64,000 bases of DNA, taken from assembly GCF_000974445.1 (NCBI RefSeq), contig NZ_BBOJ01000030.1, forward strand, positions 1-64,000, read 5' to 3'. Under the pieces are notes generated by a model. It was given only the letters and a program-made list of their open reading frames with translations, ran no database searches and had not been told where the DNA came from. Below, one piece after another: positions 9,501 to 19,633 of the stretch. Position 1 is the first letter of the stretch; each line of letters begins with the position of its first letter. A program made the translations under genes and the position numbers. This stretch comes from Lentzea aerocolonigenes (lineage in GTDB: Bacteria > Actinomycetota > Actinomycetes > Mycobacteriales > Pseudonocardiaceae).

Positions 9501-9694
9501 AGCGACTGCAACGCGGCGACGCCGTCGACGGGCGGTTCGTCCGGCCACAGGTCCGCGATCAGCCGGTCCGCGGGCACGACCCGGCCAGGCTCCATCGCGA
9601 GCCTGATCAGCAACCACCGCAGCCGCTTTCCGCGCACCTCGACGGGAGCGCCCTCCGCGACGACCTGGAGCGGCCCGAGAACGTTGACACGCAT
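6497..9694 (-). CDS. AfsR/SARP-type regulator with BTAD, NB-ARC and TPR regions and a repeat-bearing linker
   Basis: 1065 aa. The start is ATG 9694 (MRVNVLGPLQ), which shares one base with the stop of the upstream permease (TGATG); the longer open frame reaching 10012 is read-through into that gene. Order: winged-helix/BTAD SARP domain (1 to about 215, with ADRLIADLWPDEPP), NB-ARC ATPase with P-loop GFGGVGKTR near residue 235 and LVVLDNCEHV downstream, a winged-helix region interrupted by a low-complexity linker, then a TPR-rich C-terminus. The linker at residues about 485-586 consists of 11-residue repeats encoded by a 33-bp minisatellite. SARPs bind heptad repeats near promoters and activate transcription. 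Being coupled to an ABC transporter suggests it controls or senses export; that is inference. Confidence 0.9.
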   Translation of the reverse strand: MRVNVLGPLQVVAEGAPVEVRGKRLRWLLIRLAMEPGRVVPADRLIADLWPDEPPVDGVAALQSLVSRLRRTLGAGAVSSHALGYRLEASTDVEEFSRTRDAALWRGAAFEEAPFAVDEAVRLALLRDDLAGLEALAAAHPLREDVQARLMLALHAAGRRSDALAVFSRVRDALADELGVDPGETLAAAHLTVLRERVSRGNLPAPVGSFVGRDADLVTLAELLRDNRLVTLTGFGGVGKTRLALTHAASVPQAWFVELDSAAEPLAALDAALGPNPLATPVFSRLGSSLVVLDNCEHVVDAAAALCVRLLAEAPDARVLATSREPLGIPGEVVHPVAPLDLDHAVRLFAARVGSALDRDVVRRVCGALDGIPLALELAAARARSLSAAQLESRVDSRLRLLDRGARTGPARHRTLRAVIDWSWELLDDAERLLLARLAVFVGGATAAAVHEVCGAGLRVAAPGTRADRGGRVQGEREGAAGAPVSSSAVVAGEAVSSSGVVARKAAPGSGVVAGQVAPSSRVQVGEVAPSPGVQAVEAAPNHGAQAGTAEQDTSPQQVASADYTSPHHVASASYTSPQQVSSSGYIAPDLSGAGSRRGTPEPGTPASQRTQDHRQDQDLWETEDLLAALVEKSLVVRAGERYRLLETVREYALEQHQTDPARHAACYVALAEQNEPLLRGPRQLEALKVFDAERSNLDAALAWAVHHDNGIARRMMAARTWHWLVMTKRFEEIRRWAPLVPDDPLSEVLVSLGTPEAVVAAERLWQEDLPTAFCALMLTSGQIWGETDLGGRLEVLADRLARSPDAWMRAFSVLIRGIVAGEFSEGAAPKAEAAYREALDGFRAVGDRWAVVFGLSCLVMVLVNRGAFAEAFKAVSEARQVAAELGEPESVLVPMSVLMQAARIKVRIGDLAGARADLELVPASPLDLDRARVALAHGEVAYFSGDFEQAVRLYRQALDTTDERANQFRATVHAGLGLALTRLGHLSQAGEEHRKALDTVNRSADGPARAMVLEQYADWLLAQGDPRGAEEALDEAERLRGGPSSDPAVVKLRDRVRAEVGVDR
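7937..8242. repeat. 33-bp minisatellite inside the AfsR-like regulator gene
   Basis: Read on the minus strand, six 33-base units at 8045-8242 encode 11-residue repeats of the type VSSSGVVARKA / APSPGVQAVEA. A 9-base joint (8036-8044) is followed by three more 33-base units at 7937-8035 encoding TSPQQVASADY / TSPHHVASASY / TSPQQVSSSGY. Units differ by several substitutions but stay in frame (residues 485-550 and 554-586), so the array is an expressed flexible linker rather than a gene break. Confidence 0.85.
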
Positions 9695-10326
9695 CAGGTT
9701 CGCCGCACGCCCACGACGACCGCGGCGGCCACCAGCGCGACGCCGACGACCCCGGCCCACAGCACCGACAGCGAGACCTGGTTGTGCCCCAGCGCGTCCA
9801 GCACCCACCCGAGCGGAGTCGCCCGCCCCAGCGGATACGTCAGCACCACCACCGAGAACACCGCCAGCACGGTGCGCCCGATCGAGTCGAACACAGGCCT
9901 CGCGAACATCAGTCCCACGCCGACACCCAGCAACGCACACACAGTATGCGCGCCGAGTCCGACAAAAAACTGACCTGCCGTGTACGGGTGGGGGTTCGTC
10001 ACCACCGGCCACACCGCCGCCACCAGCGCCATGACGAGCGCGATCGACACCGCGACCAGCGCCGCCGCCGTCAGCACCCGCGACCAGCCGCCCGCCGACA
10101 CCACCGTGATCTCACGCCGCACCACGTCCTCGGACGTCGCCACCACGACGGCCATCCAGGCCGTGACGGGGTAGAGCAACGCCGCGGAACCCGAGTACGC
10201 CTCCAGCGGCTGCCCGGCATCGCTCGAGAACAGCATCCCCAGCACGCCGAGGAACACCAGCAACGGCGCCAGGAACCGTTGCCCGCGGAACACGTCAGCC
10301 GCGAGGTACCGCACCAGGGAGATCAC
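9694..10326 (-). CDS. ABC transporter permease-like membrane protein
   Basis: 210 aa. GTG 10326 is chosen because it overlaps the stop of the ATPase gene by four bases (GTGA); an alternative GTG-type start lies at 10347. About six hydrophobic segments are seen (FLAPLLVFLGVLGMLF, SAALLYPVTAWMAVVVA, VLTAAALVAVSIALVMALVA, FFVGLGAHTVCALLGVGVGL, VLAVFSVVVLTYPL, SVLWAGVVGVALVAAAVVVG), with RREITVVSAGGW between helices, a pattern of ABC-2-like permeases. With the ATPase it would form an exporter. The stop overlaps the start of the AfsR-like regulator, so ATPase, permease and regulator form one coupled operon. Confidence 0.8.
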   Translation of the reverse strand: MISLVRYLAADVFRGQRFLAPLLVFLGVLGMLFSSDAGQPLEAYSGSAALLYPVTAWMAVVVATSEDVVRREITVVSAGGWSRVLTAAALVAVSIALVMALVAAVWPVVTNPHPYTAGQFFVGLGAHTVCALLGVGVGLMFARPVFDSIGRTVLAVFSVVVLTYPLGRATPLGWVLDALGHNQVSLSVLWAGVVGVALVAAAVVVGVRRT

Positions 10327-11054
10327 CGCACGCTCCGCACCGAACACCCGAGCCGCAACGCCTCCGCCAGCACGTGGTCGCTCCGGTCCGGCGCCACCAG
10401 CACCTGCACCGACGAGCCGCGGGACGACACCGACCGCACGCCTTCCAACGCCTCCAGCGCATCCAGCCCCACGACGCGGCTGAGCTCGATCGTCACGTGC
10501 CCACCGGCCAGATCCACGCGCGTCGCACCGGCGAGGTGTCCCTCGTGGTCGGACACCAGCGCGGTCCGCCCCTGCAACAGCGACACCAGCTCACGAGCCG
10601 CCTCCGGGTCGAGACCGGTCCACGGCTCGTCGAGCACCAGCACGTCCGAGGCCAGCAACGCCTGCGCCAGCGCGACCTTCTGCGCGTTGCCCTTCGACAG
10701 CTGCGACATCGGCGCCGTCAGCGAGCCCGCGAAACCCAGTCGTTCCAGCACGTCCCCGGCCGCGGCGGCGCGAATCCGGCCCATGTGCGCAAGATAGGAC
10801 GAGGCGGACATCTTGACGTCCGACGGGAACCGTTCCGGCACGTAGCCGACCGACGCCGGCCGGACCACGCGTCCGGTCGTGGGCTTGAGGATCCCGGCCG
10901 CGATCTTGAGCAGCGTGGACTTGCCGGTGCCGTTCGCGCCGGTCAGCACGACCAGGCCGGAGACCTCCAGCGTGAGGTCGCGCAGCACCCACGGCCCGCG
11001 CCCGTAACGCTTCGAAACCTGATCGAGGTGCACCACGCCAAGATAACCATCCAT
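10323..11054 (-). CDS. ABC transporter ATP-binding protein
   Basis: 243 aa from ATG 11054. Walker A GANGTGKST is near residue 40, a Q-loop region follows, the signature is LSKGNAQKVALAQALLAS (variant of LSGGQ), and Walker B is VLVLDEPWTGLDPEA. The switch His is in ALVSDHEGH. The C-terminal part is short and basic. The ATG at 11054 overlaps the divergent ATG at 11053-11055 (sequence CATG), leaving no leader; a GTG at 11033 (VHLDQVSKRYG) is a plausible alternative start. It energises the permease encoded next to it, with which it overlaps by four bases. Confidence 0.9.
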   Translation of the reverse strand: MDGYLGVVHLDQVSKRYGRGPWVLRDLTLEVSGLVVLTGANGTGKSTLLKIAAGILKPTTGRVVRPASVGYVPERFPSDVKMSASSYLAHMGRIRAAAAGDVLERLGFAGSLTAPMSQLSKGNAQKVALAQALLASDVLVLDEPWTGLDPEAARELVSLLQGRTALVSDHEGHLAGATRVDLAGGHVTIELSRVVGLDALEALEGVRSVSSRGSSVQVLVAPDRSDHVLAEALRLGCSVRSVR

Positions 11055-11466
11055 GACACCGCTTCCGCTCGCTTTGGCGTGCATCTGGCTCGGCATGGTC
11101 CTGGCGATCTCTCTCGAAGCACCGCTGAAGTTCCGCGCGCCCGGCATCACGCTGCCGCTGGGCCTGGGCATCGGGCGGCTCGTGTTCCGCGCCCTGAACG
11201 CCTCGGAGATCGTTCTCGCGACGGCCACCGCCGTCACGTTCTCCCTGGCTCCCCGCCCGCTCGCCGCCACCGTGCTGCTCGTCGCGCTGGCCGTGACCCT
11301 CGCCGTTCAGGTGGCGGTGCTGCGGCCGCGGCTCGAGGCCAGGGCGCAGCTCATCATCGACGGAGAGACACCTCCCCCGTCACGCGCGCACCTCGCCTAC
11401 ATCGTGCTCGAATGCGCGAAACTGCTGATGCTGGCTGCCTTCGGAATCATTCTCATGTTCGTTTGA
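11053..11466 (+). CDS. Four-helix membrane protein, unknown function
   Basis: 137 aa, family not recognised by name. Hydrophobic segments: PLALACIWLGMVLAISL, a Gly-rich GITLPLGLGIGRLVF region, EIVLATATAVTFSLA, AATVLLVALAVTLAVQVAVL, and a C-terminal LECAKLLMLAAFGIILMFV. The spacing with RPRLEARAQLIID between helices resembles small actinobacterial DUF4149-like membrane proteins, but that is a weak comparison. It is divergent from the ABC ATPase gene and the two start codons overlap. The 72 bases after it are AT-rich and probably hold the promoter of the next gene. Confidence 0.7.
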   Translation: MTPLPLALACIWLGMVLAISLEAPLKFRAPGITLPLGLGIGRLVFRALNASEIVLATATAVTFSLAPRPLAATVLLVALAVTLAVQVAVLRPRLEARAQLIIDGETPPPSRAHLAYIVLECAKLLMLAAFGIILMFV

Positions 11467-11538
11467 CGAAACTCTCCGTGACATCAAATGTATACCCAAT
11501 GAATACAGTCGCCCAACTTTCACACGATCGAGTGAAGC

Positions 11539-12339
11539 GTGGCGACAAACCGTCACCTGAGCAACAAAGATGAGTTGCCTCAAGCTCAGTTCGACGGAAT
11601 GCGGGTGACACCCCTGAAAAGCGGTACGCAATTCTCCTTCGACCTGCTCGCGGGCGCGTTGACCGGACGAGATGCGGCACGCGCCACGGGCACGCTGCAC
11701 GTGCTCGGAAATCCCGGCGGAAGAATTCACCTGCGCGACGGCGGTGTCGTGTGCGCGGAAAGCCCCGGCTCGCCCGGCCCGGACGCGCTCACCGGCACCC
11801 GCGGAAGGATCGGCGAAACCGAACTGCACGTGGTGGCGATGATGGCGACGCACGACGCCGCGTTCACCGTCGTCGCAGGAGACGTCGAGGACTGCGTGTT
11901 CACCCCGCAGACGCTCGACACGGCGGTCGCGATGAGCGCCGCGGTCGACCCCGTCCGCCTGCTGCAGGAGACGTCACGCCGGATCACCTCGCTGCTCGCG
12001 CTGCCGTGCCCGCTCTCCCCGCACCACGACCGCGTCGCCCCCGTTCACGGCGCTGACCTGCACGATCTCAGCCGGCTGCGCGAGGAGATCCTCGCGCACG
12101 CCACCGGCAGGCGCACCACCAGGGACATCGCGTTCGCGTCCGGCCGCAGCGTCTACCCGGTCACGATCGAGGCCTGCCGGATGGTGGCCGACGGCCTGCT
12201 GACCGTGGTGCCGGCAACCACGGTCATCGCGAGCCCGCGGTTGCCGGTGTGCGAGGACGACGACGTTCCGCTGCCCCGGTCGTTGCGGCACCAGCTGTTG
12301 CCGAAACTGTTCAAACAGCCCGAGAAGAAGAAACCCTGA
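11539..12339 (+). CDS. PATAN/DUF4388-like effector domain protein with C-terminal winged helix
   Basis: 266 aa from GTG 11539; a later ATG at 11599 (MRVTPLK) is possible. Residues about 45-115 (GTLHVLGNPGGRIHLRDGGV, then AESPGSPGPDAL and a two-helix stretch) resemble the PATAN/DUF4388 fold, which adapts two-component or GTPase signalling. Residues about 165-225 (LSRLREEILAHATGRRTTRD ... VYPVTIEACRMVADGLL) look like a winged helix. The basic, proline-rich tail is probably disordered. It is followed 96 bases later by a roadblock protein, the usual partner class of such domains. No GTPase is encoded nearby. Function is inferred from fold resemblance only. Confidence 0.65.
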   Translation: MATNRHLSNKDELPQAQFDGMRVTPLKSGTQFSFDLLAGALTGRDAARATGTLHVLGNPGGRIHLRDGGVVCAESPGSPGPDALTGTRGRIGETELHVVAMMATHDAAFTVVAGDVEDCVFTPQTLDTAVAMSAAVDPVRLLQETSRRITSLLALPCPLSPHHDRVAPVHGADLHDLSRLREEILAHATGRRTTRDIAFASGRSVYPVTIEACRMVADGLLTVVPATTVIASPRLPVCEDDDVPLPRSLRHQLLPKLFKQPEKKKP

Positions 12340-12435
12340 AGCCGACGGCTTTCTGATTCTCTCAGACGTGCCCGAGAAGCTCGAGGGCGCATTCCGTCAA
12401 CTCCGTCCCCTCCGCCGCCCGAAAAGAAGTGGAAA

Positions 12436-12861
12436 ATGACCAAACCGAAGTTGAGCATGTCCGACCAGATGGTCGCAATGGTCCGGTACCTGCGGCAGGA
12501 GGTCCCCAGTTGCGTGGCCGCCGGCGTCGTCGACATGGCCACCGGAATGCTGCTCTCTTTCGAAACGACCGAGAGTCACCCGTCCGAGGTGCTCGATCTG
12601 CTCGCCGGCGCGACGCTCGACCTCTTCCAGGGCCGCACGGTCACCATGATCGAGGACGTCTTCAAGGAGCGGCGCGGCATCGCGAGCGCCGAGCACTACT
12701 TCCAGGAGGTCCTGGTCAACAGCAGCAACCTCACGCACCTGTTCATCCGCAGCAACCACAACCAGGACGTCGTCGCCGTCGTCGTCTGTCCGAAGTCGGT
12801 GAACATCGGCATGCTCTTCGCCGCGGCCCGCCGCGTCGTCAAGGAACACGGCGGCGCGTAG
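12436..12861 (+). CDS. Roadblock/LC7 domain protein
   Basis: 141 aa, start ATG 12436 with a GAAAAGAAGTGG purine-rich leader. The central part (VPSCVAAGVVDMATGMLLSF ... LDLLAGATLDLFQG ... LFIRSNHNQDVVAVVVCP ... NIGMLFAAARRVVKEH) has the beta-beta-alpha-beta-beta-beta-alpha order of roadblock/LC7 proteins, which regulate small GTPases such as MglA or the streptomycete Cvn systems. The typical conservon partners (histidine-kinase-like CvnA, DUF742 CvnC, GTPase CvnD) are missing; instead a PATAN-like protein precedes it. The gene is convergent with the hydrolase gene at 12913. Confidence 0.85.
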   Translation: MTKPKLSMSDQMVAMVRYLRQEVPSCVAAGVVDMATGMLLSFETTESHPSEVLDLLAGATLDLFQGRTVTMIEDVFKERRGIASAEHYFQEVLVNSSNLTHLFIRSNHNQDVVAVVVCPKSVNIGMLFAAARRVVKEHGGA

Positions 12862-12912
12862 CCTCGCCGCCCTGCGCGGGTAGCCCGGCGCACTCCTCCG
12901 GCCCCGGCCGGG

Positions 12913-13563
12913 CTACCCCTGGGCGATGTCGCAGATCAGCTCGGCGAGCTCGCGCGGCCGCGACAGGAACGGCGAGTGCGAACCGGGCAGGTACCGCACG
13001 TCGGCCGCCTTGAGCCGTTCGGTGAACACCCCCGGGAACACGACGTCGTCCGTGCACACGATCGACGTGGTGGGCACGGTCTGCCAGGCCGCCGCGATCA
13101 CCGGCTCCTCGAACACCCGCGCGCTCTGCGGCCGCAACCGGTCGACCGCCCACGAGGCCAGTTCGTCCGGCACGTCGCCGTAGAGCAGCTCGGACGGCGG
13201 CACGTCCAGCATCTTCGAGCCCGGCTCGTACCAGGGCTCGCCGAGCACCGACACGACCGACTCCCCCGGCTCCAGCAGGTGCGCGGCCAGGTAGATGAGC
13301 CGGTCCGCGGATCCCGCGGCCTCGCCCACCGGCACTCCGGCGTAGGAGTGGGCCAGCACGGTCACCGGTCCGTTCAACGCCCGCAACGCCTCACGCACGG
13401 CCTCGGCGTCCTCGCGCAGACCGTTCGCCGGCGAGCCCGACGTGCTCGGCAGATCGATCGCCGACGTGGTCCAGCCCCGCGACGTCAGCTCCGGCACGAG
13501 GCGCTCCCAGCACCACGAGCCGTGCCAGGCGCCGTGCACGAGCAACAGGTTCCCCCGGTCCAT
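12913..13563 (-). CDS. Alpha/beta hydrolase
   Basis: 216 aa. Start ATG 13563 is set by a perfect AGGAGGAG ribosome site just upstream; the longer open frame is spurious. The oxyanion motif LLVHGAWHGSWCWE is at residues 6-19, the nucleophile elbow is AHSYAG near residue 81, and the C-terminal His is in PGSHSPFLSRP near 200, where methylesterase/salicylate-binding-type hydrolases have it. Length fits that EstA/MES-like group. It diverges from an AraC regulator (start 13660), and the 96 bases between would hold both promoters; regulation by the AraC protein is likely but not shown. Confidence 0.9.
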   Translation of the reverse strand: MDRGNLLLVHGAWHGSWCWERLVPELTSRGWTTSAIDLPSTSGSPANGLREDAEAVREALRALNGPVTVLAHSYAGVPVGEAAGSADRLIYLAAHLLEPGESVVSVLGEPWYEPGSKMLDVPPSELLYGDVPDELASWAVDRLRPQSARVFEEPVIAAAWQTVPTTSIVCTDDVVFPGVFTERLKAADVRYLPGSHSPFLSRPRELAELICDIAQG

Positions 13564-13659
13564 CAAGATCTCCTCCTCATCGGTGTGCACGTACGCTAAC
13601 CAGGCAAGATCACCCGCGACATCGTCGAGAGTCCGCTTTCCTGTCGGGAGAGTCCGAAC

Positions 13660-14517
13660 GTGAACCCGCTGGAGCACGTCCTGTCGGCACTCAGCGTCAA
13701 GTGCGCCGTCGCGACGCCCCTGCACGCGGGCGGACGGTGGGCGCTGCACTTCGTCGGGCGGCTCAACCTGCGGGTCGAGGTCGTCCTGCGCGGCCGGGTC
13801 CACGTGGTCGTCGGAGAGGAGAGCTTCTGGGCCGGCGAAGGCGACTGCTACGTCATCGCCGGGCGGCGGCCGTACCGCATCGCCAGCGACCCGGACACGC
13901 CGTCGGTCTTCGCGGCCCCGGTGTACGAGCACCCCGACGGCACCCCGCGCGAGCTCGGGAGGATCGGCGAAGGCCACGACACGACGTTGCTCGGGGCGGG
14001 GTTCACCGCGGGCCCGGAAGCGGACCAGGTGCTCGCCGTCCTGCCGCCGGTCATCCACGTGCGCGGCGCCGAGAGCGGCACGGCCCAGGCGACCATCGAA
14101 CTCATCTCCCGCGAGATCGAGGGCGGCGGCAGGATGATCCTCGACCGGCTCACCCAGGTGCTGCTGCTGCAGGTCCTGCGGGACCACGCGTTGAGCGCGT
14201 CGCTGCACCCGCAGCTCGGACCGGCGCTCAAGGCGTTGCACGGCAACGTGAAGCACCCGTGGACGGTCAGCGAGCTGGCGTCGGTCGCCGCGATGTCGCG
14301 GTCGACGTTCTTCGTGCGGTTCAAGGAGATCGTGGGCACGACACCGCTCGACTACCTGCTGCGCCTGCGCATGCAGACGGCGTCCCGCGCGCTCCGCGAG
14401 ACCACCGACACCGTCGCCACGATCGCGTCGAACGTCGGGTACGGCACGGAGAGCGCGTTCAGCGCCGCGTTCAAGAGGTTCACGGGACGCTCACCCGGCG
14501 AGTACCGCGTGACTTAG
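13660..14517 (+). CDS. AraC-family transcriptional regulator
   Basis: 285 aa from GTG 13660. The N-terminal half is a cupin-like AraC ligand domain (HAGGRWALHFVGRLNLRVEV, GEESFWAGEGDCYVIAGRRPYRI), and the C-terminal 100 residues form the double helix-turn-helix: WTVSELASVAAMSRSTFFVRF and TVATIASNVGYGTESAFSAAF, ending in GRSPGEYR. It probably controls the divergent hydrolase gene; ligand unknown. It ends 131 bases before the aconitase gene. Confidence 0.93.
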   Translation: MNPLEHVLSALSVKCAVATPLHAGGRWALHFVGRLNLRVEVVLRGRVHVVVGEESFWAGEGDCYVIAGRRPYRIASDPDTPSVFAAPVYEHPDGTPRELGRIGEGHDTTLLGAGFTAGPEADQVLAVLPPVIHVRGAESGTAQATIELISREIEGGGRMILDRLTQVLLLQVLRDHALSASLHPQLGPALKALHGNVKHPWTVSELASVAAMSRSTFFVRFKEIVGTTPLDYLLRLRMQTASRALRETTDTVATIASNVGYGTESAFSAAFKRFTGRSPGEYRVT

Positions 14518-14528
14518 GGCAACCTTGG

Positions 14529-14558
14529 TTGAACCGGCTTACAGGACAAGCGTACTGT
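14529..14558 (+). promoter_or_regulatory. Predicted promoter of aconitase
   Basis: TTGAAC at 14529-14534 and TACTGT at 14553-14558 are separated by 18 bases, about 90 bases upstream of the acnA start and just after the AraC stop. This is a reasonable SigA-type match, seen by eye only. Confidence 0.4.
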
Positions 14559-14648
14559 TTGGGGTCGAGGGGCAGTGGTCGACCGGTTGAGGAAGACTCT
14601 CCCCGTACCCCGAACTGACCACTGCGCTGTCACCAGATGGAGTTGCAC

Positions 14649-17453
<2,805 letters not shown>

Positions 17454-17467
17454 TCAGTTCGATTGAG

Positions 17468-17500
17468 AAAGGCCGTCCACACACCGTGGGCGGCCTTTTT
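17468..17500 (+). terminator. Rho-independent terminator of acnA
   Basis: A 13-base near-perfect stem (17468-17480 with 17486-17498, one mismatch), 5-base loop and a run of five T, 15 bases after the aconitase stop. Confidence 0.9.
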
Positions 17501-17578
17501 CACATTCACAGAATTATCCTTTCAGTAATCACGTGAACGCCCATCGCATGTGATGTAACAATTTTCTGACCTGCACAG

Positions 17579-19078
17579 ATGTCCCTGCGAACACCCTTAC
17601 TACGGGAAGCGGTGAGACATTTGTTGAATCGTCCACGAGCACTGCTGGCCGCCGCCGGTCTCGGGGCGGCTCTGTGTGTCGCCCCGGCGATCCAGGCCGG
17701 TGCCGCGACGGAGTCCACCTACGTCGTCCTCTACCGCGAGGGCGCCTCGTCGTCGAACGCCGCGAACACCATCGCGAGCGCTGGCGGCACCGTGGTCGCG
17801 AACTACAGCCAGATCGGCGTCGTGATCGCACGGTCGTCGAGCGGTGGGTTCGCCTCCGCGTTGAAGCAGAACGGCAACGTCGAGGGCGTCGCCGCGACGT
17901 CGGGCCTCGGCGTGCAGGTCGCACCGGACCAGGCCGACGGCACCGAGGACGTGTCGGCCGCCGCCACGTGGGGCGACTCGCTGTCCGGCCTGCAGTGGGA
18001 CATGCAGCAGATCAACGTGCCGCAGGCGCACCAGGTCACGCCCGGCAGCAAGCAGGTCGTCGTCGCCACGCTGGACACCGGCCTCGACTTCACCCATCCC
18101 GACCTCGCGCCGAACTACGACGCGTCGCGCAGCAGGGACTGCTCCAGTGGCGCACCCACGGAGCTGCTGCCCGGCAACGACCAGAACGGCCACGGCACCC
18201 ACACGGCCGGCACCATCGCCGCGGCCGCGAACGGCACGGGCATCGTCGGCGTGGCGCCGAACGTGCGTCTCGCGGGCGTGAAGACGAGCAACAACGACGG
18301 CTATTTCTTCCCGGAGATGGTCGTCTGCGCGTACGTGTGGTCCGCCGAGAACGGCATCAACGTCACCAACAACAGCTACTTCGCCGACCCGTGGCTCTTC
18401 AACTGCCGCAACGACGCCGACCAGCGCGCGATCTGGAAGGCCGAGCGCAGGGCGATCCGGTACGCGCAGTCCAAGGGCGTGCTCGTGGTGTCCTCCGAAG
18501 GCAACGACAGCACGGACCTGTCGCACCCGCGCGTCGACGTGATCAGCCCCGACTTCCCGCCCGGCAGCGAGCAGGAGCGGGAGATCACCAACGCGTGCGC
18601 GGTCGTCCCGGTCGAGATCCCCGGCGTCGTCGGCGTGACGGCGACGGGCAACAAGCGGTTCAAGTCGTACTACTCGAGCTACGGCATCTCCACGGCCGAC
18701 GTGGCCGCCCCCGGTGGCGACGCGCTCCTGCAGCTCACCCCGGCCGCCCCGAACGGCCGGGTGCTGTCGACGTACCCGAGCTACCGGCCGTGCACGCGGA
18801 AGGTGGTCGAGAACGGTGCGACGTACTGCTACCTGCAGGGCACGTCGATGGCCGGGCCGCACGTGGCCGGTGTCGCCGCACTGCTGCTGAGCAAGCAGGG
18901 CAGCGCGGGCGCGGCGGCCAAGCTCCAGCAGGCGACCAACCCGTTGCCGTGCCCGGACACGTCGATCTACGCGGCGTTCCCGCAGAACAGCGGGGAGCCG
19001 CAGACGTGCCAGGGCGGAACGGCGCACAACAGCTTCTACGGCTCGGGTGAGATCGACGCCCTCAAGGCCGTGAGCTGA
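17579..19078 (+). CDS. Secreted subtilisin-like serine protease (S8)
   Basis: 499 aa from ATG 17579; a GTG at 17612 with GGGAAG just upstream is an equally good start. A Sec signal peptide (ALLAAAGLGAALCVAPAIQA) is followed by an inhibitor-I9-like propeptide (TYVVLYREGASSSNAANTIA). The triad is Asp near residue 166 (LDTGLDFTHPDL), His near 204 (GHGTHTAGT) and Ser near 422 (GTSMAGPHVAG). A Cys-containing C-terminal segment probably forms disulfides outside the cell. Monocistronic: the upstream 80 bases are AT-rich (promoter likely) and a hairpin follows. A second subtilase gene lies at 46141-47463. Confidence 0.95.
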   Translation: MSLRTPLLREAVRHLLNRPRALLAAAGLGAALCVAPAIQAGAATESTYVVLYREGASSSNAANTIASAGGTVVANYSQIGVVIARSSSGGFASALKQNGNVEGVAATSGLGVQVAPDQADGTEDVSAAATWGDSLSGLQWDMQQINVPQAHQVTPGSKQVVVATLDTGLDFTHPDLAPNYDASRSRDCSSGAPTELLPGNDQNGHGTHTAGTIAAAANGTGIVGVAPNVRLAGVKTSNNDGYFFPEMVVCAYVWSAENGINVTNNSYFADPWLFNCRNDADQRAIWKAERRAIRYAQSKGVLVVSSEGNDSTDLSHPRVDVISPDFPPGSEQEREITNACAVVPVEIPGVVGVTATGNKRFKSYYSSYGISTADVAAPGGDALLQLTPAAPNGRVLSTYPSYRPCTRKVVENGATYCYLQGTSMAGPHVAGVAALLLSKQGSAGAAAKLQQATNPLPCPDTSIYAAFPQNSGEPQTCQGGTAHNSFYGSGEIDALKAVS

Positions 19079-19085
19079 CGACGAG

Positions 19086-19113
19086 GGGCCGCTCACCTGC
19101 GGGTGGGCGGCCC
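19086..19113 (+). terminator. Terminator after the S8 protease
   Basis: 12-13 base stem (19086-19097 with 19101-19113) and a 3-base loop, eight bases after the stop codon; no T-run. Confidence 0.75.
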
Positions 19114-19207
19114 ATTCGCCGCCGTGATGCCCGCACCCGAACCACCGGTAACAGCTACCTGGTGGCTCGCGATGCCAAGTCACCTTGGATCACGGCGGGA
19201 GACCATC

Positions 19208-19633
19208 ATGACCTTGAGCGTGCTCGGCGACCTGAACTGGTCAGCCGTCATCGTGGCCACGATCGCGTACTTCGGGCTGGGCGGCCTGTGGTACGCGGAG
19301 TTCGCGTTCGGCAGGGCCTGGCAACGGTCGGCGGGCTGGGATCTCAACCCTCCGGAGAACGCGGGCGCCGGCATCTACGCCGTCCCGCTCGCCACCTGTT
19401 TCGTGGCGACGCTCGCCACCGCGATGATCGGTGCCGCGTCGAACACCGACAACATCATGGAAGGCATCCTGCTCGGCCTCGTGGTCGGCATCGGCGTCGC
19501 TCTACCGGTGATCTTCGTGACGGGCACCTTCGACATGACCAAGCCCGCTCCCATGACCTTCGCGGCCATCGGAGCGGGTTATCACATTGTGGGGCTCGCA
19601 CTCGTGGGCGCGATCCTGGGGCTCTGGGTCTGA
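19208..19633 (+). CDS. DUF1761-type membrane protein
   Basis: 141 aa from ATG 19208, preceded by GGGAGACC as ribosome site; an open frame upstream to 19103 runs through the terminator and is rejected. Four hydrophobic helices are seen: NWSAVIVATIAYFGLGGLWY, the region IYAVPLATCFVATLATAMIG, GILLGLVVGIGVALPVIFVTG, and YHIVGLALVGAILGLWV. The LGGLWYAEFAFGRAW motif after helix 1 is typical of DUF1761 proteins, whose function is unknown. Its 3' end overlaps the convergent LuxR regulator by 52 bases. Confidence 0.85.
   Translation: MTLSVLGDLNWSAVIVATIAYFGLGGLWYAEFAFGRAWQRSAGWDLNPPENAGAGIYAVPLATCFVATLATAMIGAASNTDNIMEGILLGLVVGIGVALPVIFVTGTFDMTKPAPMTFAAIGAGYHIVGLALVGAILGLWV

Noticed and set aside
9695..10012. 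N-terminal extension of the AfsR-like regulator
   Set aside because: The extra 106 codons are read through the permease gene in another frame; the ATG at 9694 gives the normal SARP N-terminus and a TGATG overlap.
13564..14256. Longer alpha/beta hydrolase reading back into the AraC gene
   Set aside because: The perfect AGGAGGAG ribosome site fixes the start at 13563; the extension is antisense to the regulator.
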